Notes: generated from the sequence alone by a model not told the origin. DNA of 9,901 bases from CAMEON01 sp963609805 (GCA_963609805.1 CAVDLN010000064.1:1-9901); one strand, 5' to 3'; shown: positions 1 to 6,546, numbered from the stretch's first letter. Translations and numbers: made by a program.

Positions 1-566
1 TCGATATCCAGAAGGCGGGAGGCGGAGCCGACCCCGCCCTTCAGCCCCATACACATGGTGCCGCGGCCAGCGCCCACATCACCCTCGTCAAAGTCGGCAC
101 AGGCGGAGGCTACCGCGGCCTCCAGTTCGGCCGCACCGATCGGGCGGTCTGCCAGCCGATTCAGCACGGCGTCGTTGGTCTCACCGACAACGGGGTTGAC
201 GGAGCGGCATTCAATGCCGTCGCGGGCGCACTCCCGCAGCGTATGCGCCACCAGTGCCTCGGATACTTTTCCTACATTGAGCGTACCTGTCAGCGCGATA
301 GGCGTCTCCAGTGTGCCCAGCTCATCTATCTGTATGCTGCCTGCCGTCTTTCCGTACCCGTTGATAACATGGAAGGCGGCGGTCAGCTTGTCTGCGTAAA
401 GGTTGCCGGGAGCGGGCAGAATGACGGTGACACCCGTATTGTGCCCATCGTCTGCCGTTGTCGCGTGCCCGACCAGAACGCCGGTCACATCCGTGATTTT
501 ATTCAGGGAACCGGTCGGCATTTCACCGACGGAAATGCCCCAGTCCCGAAGACGTTTTCTGTTCAT
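1..566 (-). CDS. P1 family (DmpA/BapA-like, S58) peptidase, 3' part missing
   Basis: The minus-strand frame opens at the ATG at 566 and stays open for 188 codons to the window edge, so it is an N-terminal fragment. It begins MNRKRLRDWGISVGEMPTGS, followed by NKITDVTGVLVGHATT (about residues 22-37), PVVGETND (about 125-132) and GAGRGTMCMGLKGGVGSASR (about 165-184). These match the N-terminal half of the DmpA/BapA family, which are self-cleaving Ntn-type aminopeptidases (L-aminopeptidase/D-esterase, beta-aminopeptidase). The self-cleavage site and nucleophilic serine normally lie further on, so they cannot be checked here. A ribosome binding site GGAGAG (577-582) lies 10 bases before the ATG and supports this start. 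No signal peptide is seen, so it is probably cytoplasmic. It starts about 50 bases after the terminator at 614-653 and so probably has its own promoter; only a weak TATAAG-like -10 with no good -35 is visible. Confidence 0.88.
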   Translation of the reverse strand, partial: MNRKRLRDWGISVGEMPTGSLNKITDVTGVLVGHATTADDGHNTGVTVILPAPGNLYADKLTAAFHVINGYGKTAGSIQIDELGTLETPIALTGTLNVGKVSEALVAHTLRECARDGIECRSVNPVVGETNDAVLNRLADRPIGAAELEAAVASACADFDEGDVGAGRGTMCMGLKGGVGSASRLLDI

Positions 567-576
567 GGCTTCTAAT

Positions 577-582
577 CTCTCC
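577..582 (-). promoter_or_regulatory. Ribosome binding site of the P1 peptidase gene
   Basis: The minus strand reads GGAGAG ending 10 bases before the ATG at 566. It fixes the start of a gene whose stop is outside the window. Confidence 0.7.
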
Positions 583-613
583 TGCTTATAATTCTCTGAC
601 CGTGATACTCTGC

Positions 614-653
614 GGAAAAACAGAAGCGGGGAAATCCGGAAGGAAATCCCCGC
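614..653 (-). terminator. Intrinsic terminator downstream of the RNA candidate
   Basis: On the minus strand a 7-bp GC-rich stem GCGGGGA/TCCCCGC (plus-strand arms 626-632 and 647-653) encloses a shorter inner TCC/GGA pairing. It is followed by TTCTGTTTTTCC. This is a standard rho-independent terminator. It ends transcription from the RNA candidate and possibly from the DUF1292 gene, and insulates the peptidase gene. Confidence 0.75.
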
Positions 654-681
654 CTGAACCGTATGGCTATGAGCCGTGCGG

Positions 682-880
682 CTCCGCACTCTTGCCCCCA
701 AAAAGGGAAACAAAGGCAGTCCCGCCGAGCCGTGTACACAGACCTCGGAACCCTGTTTTGTCCAGGGCGGCGATCTATCCGCTGTTTTACTGCTCCCAGC
801 ATCCGCTCTCCGACGGGACAAGTCAACCGATCGAAGGACGGGAGGTCTGCAAACCGCAGCGCGAGTCAATCTCCTTTAAT
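682..880 (-). ncRNA. Structured non-coding RNA candidate, 6S-like architecture
   Basis: This stretch between the DUF1292 stop and the terminator has no convincing gene on either strand but has long-range pairing on the minus strand. An outer stem pairs TTTGC plus CCTC (plus coordinates 842-853) with GGGGGCAAG (691-699). A large bubble of about 20 bases per side follows, pyrimidine-rich on the 3' side. An inner stem then pairs GTCCCGTCGG (810-819) with TCGGCGGGAC (719-728), 10 pairs including two G-T wobbles. Apical hairpins include CCCTG/CAGGG (751-767) and CCGAG...CTCGG (725-748), the latter competing with the end of the inner stem. Closing stem, large central bubble and internal stem, about 190 bases long, with a terminator about 30 bases further on, is the layout of bacterial 6S RNA, which binds sigma-A RNA polymerase. 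The identity is inferred from architecture only, the ends are approximate and no promoter was found. An unnamed clostridial RNA is equally possible. Confidence 0.45.
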
Positions 881-929
881 CTGATGTGGGTCACAATACC
901 TGCGTATCACGCACCCCGCAGGAAAAAAG

Positions 930-1259
930 TCACTTTTTCTTTCCGGGCTGTTCCTGTGCCGGATTGATGTCGTAATCAGCCTCGTCCGACAGCATGTCGT
1001 CAAAATAATCGGCCACGTCGTCAAACTCATCGTCATCGTCTACCGTAACCAGAATATCCTCGCCGTCGTCGTCCTTGTCTGCACGAAGAATGACATACTC
1101 GCATATGTCCTCCTCCTCGGGCTGATCGTCCGTCGGAACCATGGCAAAGTAGGTTTTATCGTTCAGCACAGCCGACGCAATCACCTCAAACTGAATTTCG
1201 TTGCCTTCCTCGTCTGTCAGCGTGTAAAACTCGCCATCCAAATCCTTGTTTTCGTCCAT
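930..1259 (-). CDS. DUF1292 (YrzB-like) acidic protein
   Basis: The 109-aa protein starts MDENKDLDGEFYTLTDEEG. The core, about residues 8-75 (FYTLTDEEGNEIQFEVIASA, then YFAMVPTD and YVILRAD), matches DUF1292 small acidic proteins found widely in Firmicutes, whose function is unknown. The C-terminal third is extremely rich in Asp and Glu (VTVDDDDEFDDVADYFDDM) and ends in three lysines. The ATG at 1259 was chosen because GGAAGG (1268-1273) lies just upstream and the family begins here. An open frame extends to an ATG at 1352, but that ATG lies inside the promoter -35, upstream of the predicted transcription start. There is no signal peptide or membrane segment, so it is cytoplasmic. In Firmicutes the family often sits near alaS, ruvX and ireB homologues; none is in view. 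The promoter is at 1324-1352, and the RNA candidate follows on the same strand. Confidence 0.85.
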   Translation of the reverse strand: MDENKDLDGEFYTLTDEEGNEIQFEVIASAVLNDKTYFAMVPTDDQPEEEDICEYVILRADKDDDGEDILVTVDDDDEFDDVADYFDDMLSDEADYDINPAQEQPGKKK

Positions 1260-1323
1260 ACGCGGGGCCTTCCTTTCACGAGAGGGTGAGGATGATTCCG
1301 TTCTTTCCCCCTCCGTCACGACA

Positions 1324-1352
1324 ATTATACACGAAAGAGGCGTGTTTGTCAA
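1324..1352 (-). promoter_or_regulatory. Consensus sigma-A promoter for the DUF1292 gene
   Basis: On the minus strand TTGACA (1347-1352) is separated by exactly 17 bases from TATAAT (1324-1329), both perfect consensus. The predicted leader to the ATG at 1259 is about 60 bases. It is divergent from the promoter at 1444-1472. Confidence 0.92.
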
Positions 1353-1443
1353 TGGATTTTATGGATAATTTACAAACAGTCAACATTGCACCGCGGACGC
1401 ACCGGTCTGCAGCGTCGTTTTCGGCCGGCGCGGAGAAAAAGTA

Positions 1444-1472
1444 TTGCAATTTCCTTACAAATGGGGTATAAT
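1444..1472 (+). promoter_or_regulatory. Sigma-A promoter for the lipoprotein-phosphatase operon
   Basis: TTGCAA (1444-1449), a 17-base spacer, then a perfect TATAAT (1467-1472). The predicted start of transcription is about 1478-1480, which puts the hairpin at 1483-1514 at the very 5' end of the mRNA. Confidence 0.88.
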
Positions 1473-1482
1473 GTGTGCGCAT

Positions 1483-1514
1483 CCCGGACTTTTCCGCGAG
1501 CGGGAGAGTCCGGG
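1483..1514 (+). promoter_or_regulatory. Long hairpin at the predicted 5' end of the operon mRNA
   Basis: CCCGGACTTTTCCGC (1483-1497) pairs with GCGGGAGAGTCCGGG (1500-1514), with two G-T wobbles. That allows 14 pairs around a CGAG tetraloop. No U-run follows (the next bases are AAATAATTGACC), so it is not an intrinsic terminator. It ends 12 bases before the ribosome binding site. Hairpins at the extreme 5' end are known to protect bacterial mRNAs from 5'-end-dependent decay; that role is inferred. A protein- or RNA-binding role is also possible. Confidence 0.8.
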
Positions 1515-1526
1515 AAATAATTGACC

Positions 1527-1533
1527 GAGGAGA
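1527..1533 (+). promoter_or_regulatory. Ribosome binding site deciding the lipoprotein start
   Basis: GAGGAGA ends 7 bases before the ATG at 1541. It selects this ATG over an in-frame ATG at 1475, which would add 22 residues ahead of a clear signal peptide and lies at or before the predicted transcription start. Confidence 0.85.
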
Positions 1534-1540
1534 ACAACCC

Positions 1541-3265
1541 ATGAAGATCAGAAAACTGATAGCTCTTGTATTGTCACTGGCCATGCTCGCCGCCTTCTTT
1601 TCCGGCTGCAGCGGATCGGGAGAGACGGGAGAGGAAGAATTTACGGCCAACGACGATGCTCTGAACATCACGCAGCCGTTTTACGATGCACCGAAACTGC
1701 TGACGGATTCCGGCTCGGGGTCCGGCATCTGGGATTACTTTGCCGATGCGCTGAAGCTGTCCGGAAAAACCCTCATCAGCTCAACGATATCAAGTTTTGT
1801 CTCAAGCGGCGTGTCCTCGCTGCTGACGGATCTCGGCTTTGACATGCGGAGTATCGAACAGAAAAAGCTGGACAAGATTGACGAGGAACTGCAGGACCTG
1901 CAGAACTCCGTCACGCAGGGCTTCCAGAATGTTATGCGGAAGCAGGTGCAGATCTACAACGAAACCGTGATGGACGAACTTCTCAGCAAGTTTGACGAGG
2001 TACAGGATCCGGTTATAGTTCTGATGCGCACGCTGAATGACATTGCGGAGAAAGAGGCAAGCGGCCAGTACACCGACGAGGAATTGGAGCAGCAGCGCCT
2101 GACGTTTGCCAAAAACTGCGACAGCCTCAAATTCTCCACGCTTTCGTCCAATACGGCATGGTATTCGGCGCGTATGCTTGCGACCTCTGTCATGTCACCG
2201 AGCAAGTCCAACTCTTCGATCACACTGTGGAGTCTGTACGAGGACACCTTCGGTGCTTTGGAAAGCTGGGATTACATGACCGTGAAGCCCCGGACGGAGT
2301 TCATCTGCTATCTGGCGTTCCTTGTCAACGGACTGGCGCAGCTGTCCAAAATCGCCGCTGATTATGAGTTGAGCCTGCTGCCCGAGGGAGATTCCAATCG
2401 GCTTACCATCACGGGCGGCGTTAACACGATGGCTCTCGAGGTCAACAAAATGAACGAACTGTTCCAGGAGGAGCTGCTGAAACTCGAGGAAATTCAGAAG
2501 CGGCATGACGAGGAGCACATCATCACGCACCGTGACCGCAGCACGGATTCGGAAGGCAATATTGTCATCACGGAAGGAATGTCCCTGTCGACAAGAATCC
2601 TGCCGATAAACAACGGCAATTCAGATTATAACTATGCCGCATACAACCACGATGAAGGAGCGTCCTTTATCAAGGACGGGTCCGGTGTCGGCGCCGGCGG
2701 ATGCTATCACCACTATATCTATACGCTCAGCTGTGCGAAGATATATGAGCTGTATGAGACGCTGTTTGACGAATACAGAAAATATGCCAAGTCGCTCGGG
2801 TACAGCAACTACACGGATTTCACCATGAAGGATTACCTTGCAACGATCGGCTTTACGTGCAGGGACAGTGAGAAGGACTACTTCACCAAGAGCGAAGGAT
2901 TTTATATCGGCACGGTGGATATCACCGGGTCTACCGATTCGACAACCTCTTACAATTCCCTTGTGACCGCGTTTGAAAGCTTCAAAACGCAGAGTCTCGA
3001 CATGGTGCAGCATTCCATTGTTCAGATATCCAGATCCTGGTGGAACCCGTCCAACCCCGAGTACACCAAAAAGATTAACCTCGGCCATTGGTATCTCTGC
3101 TTCCTGCAGCCGGATCAGGAAACGCTGGCCGGTGAGATTACAACTACGGAAATATCCCTCAGCTCCACCGGCACATCCACGATTACCAATCTTCATTTCA
3201 AGGGAACAGCCACCTGGAGCAAGGACATGGGGACGGAAGTCAAGCTCCGGGACGAGCATAAGTAA
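1541..3265 (+). CDS. Large secreted lipoprotein of unknown function with helical N-terminal half
   Basis: The 574-aa protein has a lipoprotein signal peptide: basic MKIRK, a hydrophobic stretch to residue 20 and the lipobox FSGC with the lipidated Cys at 23. It should sit on the outer face of the membrane. Residues 62-100 hold a hydrophobic Ser/Gly-rich helix (LISSTISSFVSSGVSSLL). Residues 103-150 look like a charged coiled coil (KKLDKIDEELQDLQ), and more long helices run to about 325, including a hydrophobic one at 253-280. Residues 330-460 are Tyr/Gly-rich and 525-574 look like beta strands rich in Thr/Ser. I recognise no named family. A hydrophobic helix buried in a helical bundle followed by a beta-rich end recalls helical pore-forming proteins, but that is only a resemblance. 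The phosphatase gene follows 31 bases later, so the two are probably co-transcribed. Long frames on the opposite strand here are shadows. Confidence 0.85.
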   Translation: MKIRKLIALVLSLAMLAAFFSGCSGSGETGEEEFTANDDALNITQPFYDAPKLLTDSGSGSGIWDYFADALKLSGKTLISSTISSFVSSGVSSLLTDLGFDMRSIEQKKLDKIDEELQDLQNSVTQGFQNVMRKQVQIYNETVMDELLSKFDEVQDPVIVLMRTLNDIAEKEASGQYTDEELEQQRLTFAKNCDSLKFSTLSSNTAWYSARMLATSVMSPSKSNSSITLWSLYEDTFGALESWDYMTVKPRTEFICYLAFLVNGLAQLSKIAADYELSLLPEGDSNRLTITGGVNTMALEVNKMNELFQEELLKLEEIQKRHDEEHIITHRDRSTDSEGNIVITEGMSLSTRILPINNGNSDYNYAAYNHDEGASFIKDGSGVGAGGCYHHYIYTLSCAKIYELYETLFDEYRKYAKSLGYSNYTDFTMKDYLATIGFTCRDSEKDYFTKSEGFYIGTVDITGSTDSTTSYNSLVTAFESFKTQSLDMVQHSIVQISRSWWNPSNPEYTKKINLGHWYLCFLQPDQETLAGEITTTEISLSSTGTSTITNLHFKGTATWSKDMGTEVKLRDEHK

Positions 3266-3283
3266 AGGCGCACATCCGTAAGG

Positions 3284-3292
3284 GGAAGGAGA
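3284..3292 (+). promoter_or_regulatory. Ribosome binding site of the phosphatase gene
   Basis: GGAAGGAGA ends 4 bases before the ATG at 3297. The 31-base gap after the lipoprotein stop holds no terminator or promoter, supporting an operon. Confidence 0.8.
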
Positions 3293-3296
3293 CCGC

Positions 3297-4442
3297 ATGG
3301 AAACACGCACGATAAATCCGGGACGGACACTTGCGGCCGTTCTGGCTGTTGTATTCTGCTTTTTGGCATTTTCGTCCTGCCGCACTGCGGACAATGCCCC
3401 CGTGCTTTCACGGGCGAATATTTCGGAGGATACGAAATTCAAAGCCGCTACGGTGGATATTTCCATCGACGGATTCAATGAGCTCGGCTTTGCGCTGGGG
3501 GACAGCTGCGACATTTCCTTCAGCAACGGCTATACGCTGACGGATGTCCCGTATTTTGACGGCTATTACGTCAAAAACGGCGCTCCGGTCATTGTTGCCT
3601 ATCCGTCCAGTCAGTATCTGAGCATCACGCTGAATAACGTCGGCATATGGGATACGGCCGGTCTGACATCCGACTGCACCGTCACCATCACGCTGAACAC
3701 GGCAAAAAAATATCTCGCCACGCAGGAAGCCCTGGGCCAGAGCTATTCGCTGAAGCGGGAGGACTATGGCGATGACGAGGAATTTTCCAATTTCCGGTCA
3801 CTGTCCGGCGGAAATCTGAAGGACGGGCTTGTATATCGGGGTGCCAGTCCGGTGGACAACAGCCGCAAGCGCGCGGCCTGCACGGACGGACTGCTCCGGA
3901 AATACGGAATCGCAGCCGTTATCGATCTTGCTGATTCGGACGACGACATGAAGGGGTATTTCGTAGAGGAAGGATTCTCATCCGCATACACCAAGGCTCT
4001 TTATGAGAACGGGAAGGTCATCACCCTGTCCATGGGTTCGAGCTACGCTTCGGATTCGTACAGGCAGAGCGTTGTCAGCGCGTTCCGCTATATGCTGACG
4101 ACGGGCGGACCGTACTACATTCACTGCATGGAAGGGAAGGATCGCACCGGATTTGTCTGCTGCCTGCTGGAGGCACTGGCAGGGGCGGACTATGACGAGA
4201 TGCGTGCGGATTATATGAAAACCTACGAGAATTACTACAAGATTTTCGAGGACAGCATGCCGGAAAAGTATAACGCGATTGTTTCCCTGTACTTCGATTC
4301 CTTTATGGAGTGCCTCACGGGCACGGCGAATACGGACGGATTCCGGCAGGAGGACATTGAGGCGGGGGCTCGGGAATACCTGAGGATCGGCGGTATGTCT
4401 GACAGCGAAATCGACAGCTTTATCGGGCTGATTTCAAAGTAA
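3297..4442 (+). CDS. Secreted lipoprotein tyrosine / phosphoinositide-type phosphatase
   Basis: The 381-aa protein has an N-terminal signal (hydrophobic residues 11-25) ending in FSSC, giving a probable lipidated Cys28; Phe rather than Leu at -3 is slightly unusual. Residues about 45-150 form a beta-rich domain containing SNGYTL and GYYVKNG, which I recall from related clostridial secreted phosphatases. The catalytic domain follows: NFRSLSGG (165-172), VYRGASPVDN (about 179-188), VIDLADS (about 210-216) and the P-loop HCMEGKDRTG, with nucleophile Cys277 and Arg283 in CX5R. The GKDRTG form is that of the Y_phosphatase3 group, which includes Mycobacterium tuberculosis PtpB and Listeria LipA; these act on phosphotyrosine and phosphoinositides. 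The key residues are present, so it should be active. Export points to an extracellular substrate, perhaps a host or neighbour phospho-compound (inference). It is the second gene of the operon, and the convergent DUF2752 gene ends 8 bases beyond its stop. Confidence 0.9.
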   Translation: METRTINPGRTLAAVLAVVFCFLAFSSCRTADNAPVLSRANISEDTKFKAATVDISIDGFNELGFALGDSCDISFSNGYTLTDVPYFDGYYVKNGAPVIVAYPSSQYLSITLNNVGIWDTAGLTSDCTVTITLNTAKKYLATQEALGQSYSLKREDYGDDEEFSNFRSLSGGNLKDGLVYRGASPVDNSRKRAACTDGLLRKYGIAAVIDLADSDDDMKGYFVEEGFSSAYTKALYENGKVITLSMGSSYASDSYRQSVVSAFRYMLTTGGPYYIHCMEGKDRTGFVCCLLEALAGADYDEMRADYMKTYENYYKIFEDSMPEKYNAIVSLYFDSFMECLTGTANTDGFRQEDIEAGAREYLRIGGMSDSEIDSFIGLISK

Positions 4443-4450
4443 GTACATTC

Positions 4451-4864
4451 TCACAGGATATTCCGCAGTATGCCGTAGCCCAGCGCAAGCGTCAGCGTCA
4501 CGGCATGCACGGCGAACGGACGCATGGGAAAGGAAACTTCCCCTGTTCGGATGTAACACCGTATAACCGCTGCAATCAGCCAGCCGAAATAGGCAATATA
4601 CAGCGGAAACAGCATATTGTCGGAAAAAGCATCCCGGATGTTCAGCCGGAGCAGATCCGCGGCGGCGTGCGTCATGCCGCAGCCGGGGCATAAAAGCCCG
4701 GTAAGAGCGCGGAGGGGGCAGGGAAGTCCCCCGCCGCGCCGCAGAGCAAGAACGGCGTATGCCGCGGCCGCGGCAGCCAATGCGGCAGTCACTGCCGACG
4801 CAATGACTGCCCGCCGGAGCACGCCCGGCTTGCGTCGCTTTCCGAATCCGTTTTCCTTTCTCAT
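4451..4864 (-). CDS. DUF2752 small membrane protein
   Basis: The 137-aa protein carries the DUF2752 signature PCPLRALTGLLCPGCGMTHA (about residues 48-67), with the paired cysteines of CPxxxLTGxxCPGCG. Three hydrophobic segments are visible: about 19-41 (very Ala-rich), 84-105 and 117-133. The N-terminus is strongly basic, so it is probably inside. The function of the family is unknown; the Cys motif could bind metal or form disulfides, which the sequence cannot settle. The ATG at 4864 was chosen over one at 4885 because GGAGGG lies 5 bases before it (4870-4875) and the upstream ATG falls inside the inverted repeat at 4880-4920. It lies downstream of the solute-binding protein gene on the same strand, so it may be reached by read-through past that hairpin; I see no separate good promoter. 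Its 3' end converges on the phosphatase gene with 8 bases between stops and no terminator. Confidence 0.85.
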   Translation of the reverse strand: MRKENGFGKRRKPGVLRRAVIASAVTAALAAAAAAYAVLALRRGGGLPCPLRALTGLLCPGCGMTHAAADLLRLNIRDAFSDNMLFPLYIAYFGWLIAAVIRCYIRTGEVSFPMRPFAVHAVTLTLALGYGILRNIL

Positions 4865-4879
4865 ACGTTCCCTCCAGAA

Positions 4880-4920
4880 ACGCATTCCGGGGCGGCATGA
4901 TATGCCGCCCCGGAATGCGT
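4880..4920. repeat. Perfect 19-bp GC-rich inverted repeat (strong hairpin)
   Basis: ACGCATTCCGGGGCGGCAT (4880-4898) and its exact reverse complement (4902-4920) are separated by GAT. Read on the plus strand the stem is followed by CTTGCTTTTC, a weak U-rich tail. Read on the minus strand it is followed by TTTCTGGAGGG, so the ribosome binding site of the DUF2752 gene starts 4 bases after the stem. It could be a terminator for transcripts from either side, a 3' stabiliser of the solute-binding protein mRNA, or a control of DUF2752 translation. The lack of a proper U-run makes simple termination uncertain. Confidence 0.9.
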
Positions 4921-4969
4921 CTTGCTTTTCTATGACACGGAACGGAAATCCGTCCGCACAGCTGTTTTT

Positions 4970-6493
4970 TTACTCTTCCGTTTCTCCGAGTTTATCAAGG
5001 CTGTCGTTGATCTTTGTCAGGCGCTTCGGTATGGAGCGGTTCCAGCTTCTCATCTGCGAGGAAACCGTGTTTTTCTTTCCGCTCATGATCGGGCGCATAA
5101 GGTCGCGCAGGCAGCTGCCGGTCAGAATGTTGGAGCAGGTCTGCGAGAAGTCAAAGTAGAGCGACTTGAAAATAAGGTTCAGAATCTGCTCGGACTGCGG
5201 GTCCTGCATATACCGGGTCGACAGCGTGTTGGTGTAGTAGGCGGGACGCACAACATTGTAGCTGTGGTAGGCCATAGACTCCAGTACGGCTGCCAGTTCC
5301 TCGGTGCGGTCCTCGCCTCTTACGCCGGCGGAGATACCGAAGGAGCTGACCTGATCCTGCACGTAGGAGCGGTACTCCTGCGTTGTGCTGTATTTCGGAA
5401 TCGGAGCGATACCGTAGGACAGTGCGGAGAGCTGGTCAATGTTGGTTTCCATGTTCCAGAACATCAGGGTTGCCATCAGGGAGTTGCCCTTGCCGAAGGT
5501 ATCCACAATGTTTGACTTTCCGACATCGTCCATGTCGGAACCGGAGTACATATAGGTTCCGGAATCCTGCAGCAGCTTCTGTACGGCATCCACAAGCTCG
5601 GTGAGCTGTGCCTGCGCGTCGGAGTTGAATGTCAGCTCCATTGTTTCGGGATCCTTGGTAATCAGCGCAACACCGCCGGAAACCATGTACGGGTCAACAC
5701 TGACGATATTGCCCGTGATAAATCCGTAGGCATCATCGTCCGTGCGCTTGCTGTCGCCGGACAGATCGACATACATGCCGCTGATCAGGCTGTACTGGTA
5801 GTCCAGAGTCCAGTCTCCGCGCATGACGACATCGTACAGATCCTCCATCTTATTGTTCTCCATGACGGTACGGTTATAGATCGTCAGGAACATGAGACGG
5901 AACATGGAAATGGCAATAGGGCCGGATGCCAGATACTGACGCTTCTCGGATGTAAAGGTCGTCAGGTTGTTGTAGCCCTGTGTCCAGTAGCTCTTGCTCG
6001 TATCGATATTGTCGAGCACGGACAGGTTCTTGTACTGACCCTCAATGGCGGGCGTGATGGCCACATAGGTGCCGTTGGAGACGAGATCGTACTCCGGGGT
6101 TCCGTTGGAGGTACTGATATCCGTCTTTACCTTGGTTGCAACGTTTGATCCGTCTTCGCCGATCAGATTGAGCTTCACGTGCAGCTGCGACTCAACCAGC
6201 TGGTTCCGCTCATATACGGCATCCGACACGGTGCCGTTTCCGAGGCCCTCGCTTACAAGCTCATCCTCGCGTCCGGACGCCTTGGCATAGATAATCGTCA
6301 CCTCATCATCTTTGTAGTTCAGATTGCTCGGCAGGTCGCAGACCAGTGAGGTATCAATGTTGGCTTCCGTTTCGGTCTCCTCCGATTGGGTGGCCGATTC
6401 GCTTTCCGTGCTCTCGCCGCTGTCCCCTGTTCCGCAGGCGGCAAGGCTGAGCAGCATCAAAAGAGCCAGCAGAGCACACAGTATTTTTTTCAT
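4970..6493 (-). CDS. Extracellular solute-binding lipoprotein (ABC importer type)
   Basis: The 507-aa protein starts MKKILCALLALLMLLSLAAC, a clear lipoprotein signal peptide with lipobox LAAC and lipidated Cys20. An acidic Ser/Thr/Glu linker follows (residues 21-48). The mature part begins at VTIIYAKASGRE and keeps the layout of the large, roughly 500-residue extracellular solute-binding proteins common in Clostridia: YDLVSNGTYVAITPAIEGQYKNL-like lobe I, a hinge near MFWNMETNIDQLS, and YGIAPIPKYS, a common motif of sugar-type binding proteins. The substrate cannot be read from the sequence; carbohydrate is the usual guess. The start is supported by AAAGGA six bases upstream and by the promoter at 6547-6575. 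No permease or ATPase gene is adjacent, which is unusual for an importer component, so it probably works with a remote transporter. The next gene on the strand encodes the DUF2752 protein. Confidence 0.88.
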   Translation of the reverse strand: MKKILCALLALLMLLSLAACGTGDSGESTESESATQSEETETEANIDTSLVCDLPSNLNYKDDEVTIIYAKASGREDELVSEGLGNGTVSDAVYERNQLVESQLHVKLNLIGEDGSNVATKVKTDISTSNGTPEYDLVSNGTYVAITPAIEGQYKNLSVLDNIDTSKSYWTQGYNNLTTFTSEKRQYLASGPIAISMFRLMFLTIYNRTVMENNKMEDLYDVVMRGDWTLDYQYSLISGMYVDLSGDSKRTDDDAYGFITGNIVSVDPYMVSGGVALITKDPETMELTFNSDAQAQLTELVDAVQKLLQDSGTYMYSGSDMDDVGKSNIVDTFGKGNSLMATLMFWNMETNIDQLSALSYGIAPIPKYSTTQEYRSYVQDQVSSFGISAGVRGEDRTEELAAVLESMAYHSYNVVRPAYYTNTLSTRYMQDPQSEQILNLIFKSLYFDFSQTCSNILTGSCLRDLMRPIMSGKKNTVSSQMRSWNRSIPKRLTKINDSLDKLGETEE

Positions 6494-6546
6494 AGTTTTT
6501 CCTTTCTCGGTTTCGTATTCGGAGGCATTCCCCCATAATTGTCTTT

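Noticed and set aside
634..645. TCCGGAAGGAA on the plus strand, similar to the conserved loop of SRP RNA
   Set aside because: It is the inner part and loop of the intrinsic terminator at 614-653, and the rest of the SRP RNA hairpin is not present around it.
930..1352. Longer version of the DUF1292 protein starting at 1352
   Set aside because: That ATG lies within the -35 of the gene's own consensus promoter, so it would not be transcribed; the ATG at 1259 has a good ribosome binding site.
2621..3526. A 301-codon open frame on the minus strand
   Set aside because: It lies opposite two clear plus-strand genes, has no ribosome binding site and no recognisable domain; it is a shadow of the lipoprotein and phosphatase genes.
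4617..5159. A 180-codon plus-strand frame
   Set aside because: It is antisense to DUF2752 and the end of the solute-binding protein and runs through the inverted repeat; its Arg/Pro/Ser-rich composition is typical of a shadow frame.
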